This document shows, one piece after another, positions 7,211 to 8,626 of a stretch of DNA of 8,626 bases (the stretch's first letter is position 1; every line of letters starts with the position of its first letter). Below the pieces are notes generated by a model. That model saw only the letters and a program-made list of their open reading frames with translations. It searched no databases and was not told the DNA's origin. The position numbers and the translations under genes were made by a program. Origin of the DNA: Candidatus Equihabitans merdae (GTDB lineage: Bacteria; Bacillota; Clostridia; Lachnospirales; Lachnospiraceae). The stretch is from assembly GCA_018065025.1 (NCBI GenBank), contig JAGHUB010000389.1, positions 1 to 8,626 of the forward strand, in the 5' to 3' direction.

Positions 7211-7243
7211 CCTATCAACCCATTGACTTGGTGGGTGGATAGG
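7211..7243. promoter_or_regulatory. 33-bp operator-like dyad over the metY promoter, probable Rrf2 site
   Basis: The arms CCTATCAACCCA (7211-7222) and TGGGTGGATAGG (7232-7243) are inverted repeats matching at 11 of 12 positions, separated by 9 nt that contain most of the -35 element. A protein bound here would block RNA polymerase at the metY promoter. Size, symmetry and position next to a divergent Rrf2 gene fit a dimeric Rrf2 repressor. The dyad is seen directly; the identity of the binding protein is inferred. Confidence 0.7.
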
Positions 7244-7251
7244 TGTATTAT
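7223..7251 (+). promoter_or_regulatory. Promoter of the leader peptide-metY unit
   Basis: -35 TTGACT (7223-7228) and -10 TATTAT (7246-7251) with an optimal 17-bp spacer, a strong sigma-A type promoter. Transcription should begin near 7257-7259, about 40 nt before the leader ORF and more than 310 nt before metY. That leaves an unusually long untranslated leader, which holds the attenuator. Confidence 0.8.
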
Positions 7252-7297
7252 AACACCATCAAGTTCGAGAAATCGAAAAGAAAGGAGAGCGAATGCC

Positions 7298-7420
7298 ATG
7301 TTGAGAACAAACTATTCAGACGTATCACTCATGTGTTGTTGTCGAATGTTGATCTCCCGGGCATGTCTGTGTGGCCAGGTGCATTCGTCTTCTTTAGCAT
7401 GTCGATGTACTAAGATCTGA
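7298..7420 (+). CDS. Cysteine-rich leader peptide upstream of metY
   Basis: A 40-codon ORF starting at the ATG at 7298, with AAAGGAG at 7281-7287 and a TGA at 7418-7420. Seven of its 40 residues are Cys (13, 14, 15, 23, 25, 35 and 37), including a Cys-Cys-Cys run encoded TGT TGT TGT at 7334-7342. All seven codons are TGT, although the nearby ligase gene uses TGC for 8 of its 11 cysteines. There is no signal peptide, hydrophobic segment or recognisable domain. The ORF starts about 40 nt after the predicted transcription start and ends 33 nt before an intrinsic terminator that precedes a sulfur-assimilation gene. That is the arrangement of an attenuation leader whose translation speed reports charged Cys-tRNA. 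It is not a known stable protein to me. An in-frame extension to 7223 would begin inside the promoter and is not credible. Confidence 0.75.
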   Translation: MLRTNYSDVSLMCCCRMLISRACLCGQVHSSSLACRCTKI

Positions 7421-7482
7421 CATCTCACAGCAAGCGAGATGACGCCATTTGCCCGGGAGCTAATAACAGCCCCGGATTTTTT
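7341..7482 (+). promoter_or_regulatory. Cysteine-type transcription attenuator with alternative RNA pairings
   Basis: Four pairings can be drawn. (1) CGAATG (7343-7348) with CATTCG (7382-7387), plus a flanking U-G pair. (2) CTCCCGGGCA (7354-7363) with TGCCCGGGAG (7450-7459), a perfect 10-bp antiterminator candidate. (3) CATCTC (7421-7426) with GAGATG (7436-7441), a hairpin right after the leader stop that lies inside pairing 2. (4) The terminator at 7453-7475. Pairings 2 and 4 share 7453-7459 and exclude each other. A ribosome stalled at Cys codons 13-15 would cover 7343-7348, prevent pairing 1, leave 7354-7363 free for pairing 2, and so let transcription reach metY. Free translation would favour pairing 1 and the terminator. 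The pairings are seen in the sequence; the regulatory order is inference. Confidence 0.65.
7453..7482 (+). terminator. Intrinsic terminator in the metY leader
   Basis: CCGGGAGCT (7453-7461) pairs with AGCCCCGG (7468-7475), giving eight base pairs with one bulged A and the loop AATAAC. An A and six T residues (7477-7482) follow directly. It lies upstream of the gene it would control, 91 bp before the metY start, so it is an attenuator rather than a gene-end terminator. After it, 7483-7573 is A-rich and poorly structured up to the metY ribosome binding site. Confidence 0.8.
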
Positions 7483-7573
7483 ATGCGGTTTCGATTGATT
7501 AAAAAAATGGAACCTTATACATCAAAAACATCTAAACAACAAAATCAAAGAAAACAATCAAGGAGAAAACAAA

Positions 7574-8626
7574 ATGAGTAATTATAGATTTGAAACACTG
7601 CAGCTTCACGTAGGTCAGGAAAATCCGGATCCCGCTTCCGATGCACGTGCCGTGCCCATTTACGCTACAACAAGCTACGTTTTCCATAACAGTCAGCACG
7701 CCGCCGATCGTTTCAGTCTGGCCGATGCCGGTAACATCTATGGTCGTCTGACAAACAGCACACAGGGTGTCTTCGAAGAACGTATCGCCGCTCTCGAAGG
7801 TGGTGTAGCCGGTTTGGCCGTTGCTTCCGGTGCTGCAGCTATCACCTATGCCATCCAGGCTCTGGCAGCTCAGGGTGAACACATCGTCGCTCAGAAAACC
7901 ATCTACGGCGGCACAAGCAACCTGTTCGCCCACACCCTTCCCCTCTACGGTATCTCTACTACATTCGTAGATGCTCACGATCTGAAGGCCGTTGAAGATG
8001 CTATTCAGGACAATACAAAGGCTATCTACATCGAAACCCTTGGCAACCCCAACTCCGATATTCCGGATATCGATGCTTTGGCTGAAATCGCTCATAAGCA
8101 TAACCTGCCCCTGGTCATCGACAACACCTTCGGCACACCCTATCTGATTCGTCCCATCGAACACGGCGCTGATATCGTTGTTCACTCAGCCACAAAGTTC
8201 ATCGGTGGTCACGGCACAACTCTTGGCGGTGTCATCGTAGACGGCGGCACATATGCCTGGGCAGCATCAGGCAGATATCCCTGGATTTCCGAACCCAATC
8301 CCAGCTACCACGGTGTAAAATTCACAGACGCTGCCGGCCCGGCCGCCTTCGTCACCTACATCAGAGCAATTCTCCTTCGTGACCAGGGCGCCTGCATCTC
8401 TCCCTTCGCAGCTTTCCTTCTGCTTCAGGGCACAGAAACCTTAAGCCTTCGTCTGGAACGCCACGCTGAGAACACCAAGAAAGTTATCGAGTATCTGCAG
8501 AACCATCCTAAGGTAGAAAAAGTCAACCATCCCAGCCTGCCGGAGCATCCGGATCACGCCCTGCTCGAAAAATATTTCCCCAACGGCGGTGCTTCTATCT
8601 TCACGATCCAGATCAAGGGTGGCAAG
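7574..8626 (+). CDS. metY: O-acetylhomoserine sulfhydrylase (aminocarboxypropyltransferase), 3' end missing
   Basis: Begins at the ATG at 7574, with AGGAG at 7561-7565, and runs in frame to the window edge. 351 residues are visible of a usual 425-430. It is a PLP enzyme of the Cys/Met metabolism family that makes L-homocysteine from O-acetyl-L-homoserine and sulfide. Seen: the N-terminal block FETLQLHVGQENPDP, typical of MetY; AVPIYATTSY (26-35); Tyr56-Gly-Arg58 of the PLP phosphate site; ASGAAAITYA (about 84-93); Asp183 in IDNTFGTPYL, which contacts the PLP ring; and the Schiff-base Lys208 in HSATKFIGGHG. The following WISEPNPSYHG also matches MetY rather than the shorter cystathionine gamma-synthases. 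Only one Cys codon is visible. Expression is probably controlled by the Rrf2 dyad and the cysteine leader upstream. Confidence 0.95.
   Translation, partial: MSNYRFETLQLHVGQENPDPASDARAVPIYATTSYVFHNSQHAADRFSLADAGNIYGRLTNSTQGVFEERIAALEGGVAGLAVASGAAAITYAIQALAAQGEHIVAQKTIYGGTSNLFAHTLPLYGISTTFVDAHDLKAVEDAIQDNTKAIYIETLGNPNSDIPDIDALAEIAHKHNLPLVIDNTFGTPYLIRPIEHGADIVVHSATKFIGGHGTTLGGVIVDGGTYAWAASGRYPWISEPNPSYHGVKFTDAAGPAAFVTYIRAILLRDQGACISPFAAFLLLQGTETLSLRLERHAENTKKVIEYLQNHPKVEKVNHPSLPEHPDHALLEKYFPNGGASIFTIQIKGGK

Noticed and set aside
7495..7523. Possible second metY promoter after the attenuator, TTGATT at 7495-7500
   Set aside because: At 17-bp spacing the -10 would be TACATC; the better TATACA is only 15 bp away. 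Too weak to claim, though it would bypass the attenuator if real.
7252..7573. SAM (S-box) riboswitch or T-box element in the metY leader
   Set aside because: I do not see the conserved S-box core or the T-box AGGGUGGNACCGCG sequence; the Cys-rich ORF and alternative pairings explain the leader better.
7532..8185. 217-codon ORF on the minus strand opposite metY
   Set aside because: It is the antisense shadow of a clearly conserved metY reading frame; its Cys/Ser-rich translation matches no family I recognise and it has no ribosome binding site.

Overview
The window looks like a piece of chromosome from a Gram-positive anaerobe of the Clostridia, most likely Lachnospiraceae or a close relative. 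The reasons are strong AGGAG-type ribosome binding sites, a class A penicillin-binding protein with a cysteine-bearing C-terminal region and an Asn/Gly/Ser tail, a DUF4349 lipoprotein, a hydrogenase-type HypA, and an Rrf2 regulator beside a sulfhydrylase gene. The family-level placement is inference from gene content. I see no mobile element, CRISPR array, tRNA or rRNA.

Layout. The 3' end of hypA (nickel metallochaperone) enters from the left on the + strand and stops at a hairpin terminator (276-303). A two-gene minus-strand operon follows, reading right to left: a class A penicillin-binding protein starting at a TTG codon (3913 to 1406), then a DUF4349 lipoprotein (1387 to 335). Divergent from it, across 140 bp, is a + strand operon of two overlapping genes: an AMP-forming acyl-CoA ligase (4054-5757) and a stand-alone E2-type acyltransferase-fold protein (5750-6634) whose catalytic His position is Glu. 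It ends at a hairpin (6651-6683) shared with a convergent Rrf2-family regulator (7135 to 6728).

The most interesting part is the 438-bp region 7136-7573 between the Rrf2 gene and the divergent metY (O-acetylhomoserine sulfhydrylase, truncated by the right edge). It holds a near-consensus promoter (TTGACT-17 bp-TATTAT) inside a 33-bp dyad. A second, weaker dyad of the same geometry lies over the regulator's own promoter. Downstream is a 40-codon leader ORF with seven Cys codons, all TGT, including three in a row. It is followed by an intrinsic terminator whose 5' arm can instead pair perfectly over 10 bp with a segment inside the leader ORF. This reads as two-layer control of sulfur assimilation: repression of initiation by an Rrf2 protein, plus translation-coupled attenuation that senses Cys-tRNA supply.

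The PBP/lipoprotein operon serves the cell envelope. The ligase/E2 pair suggests an acyl-activation and acyl-transfer module of unknown substrate. The Rrf2/leader/metY unit makes homocysteine from sulfide, with cysteine as the likely signal.
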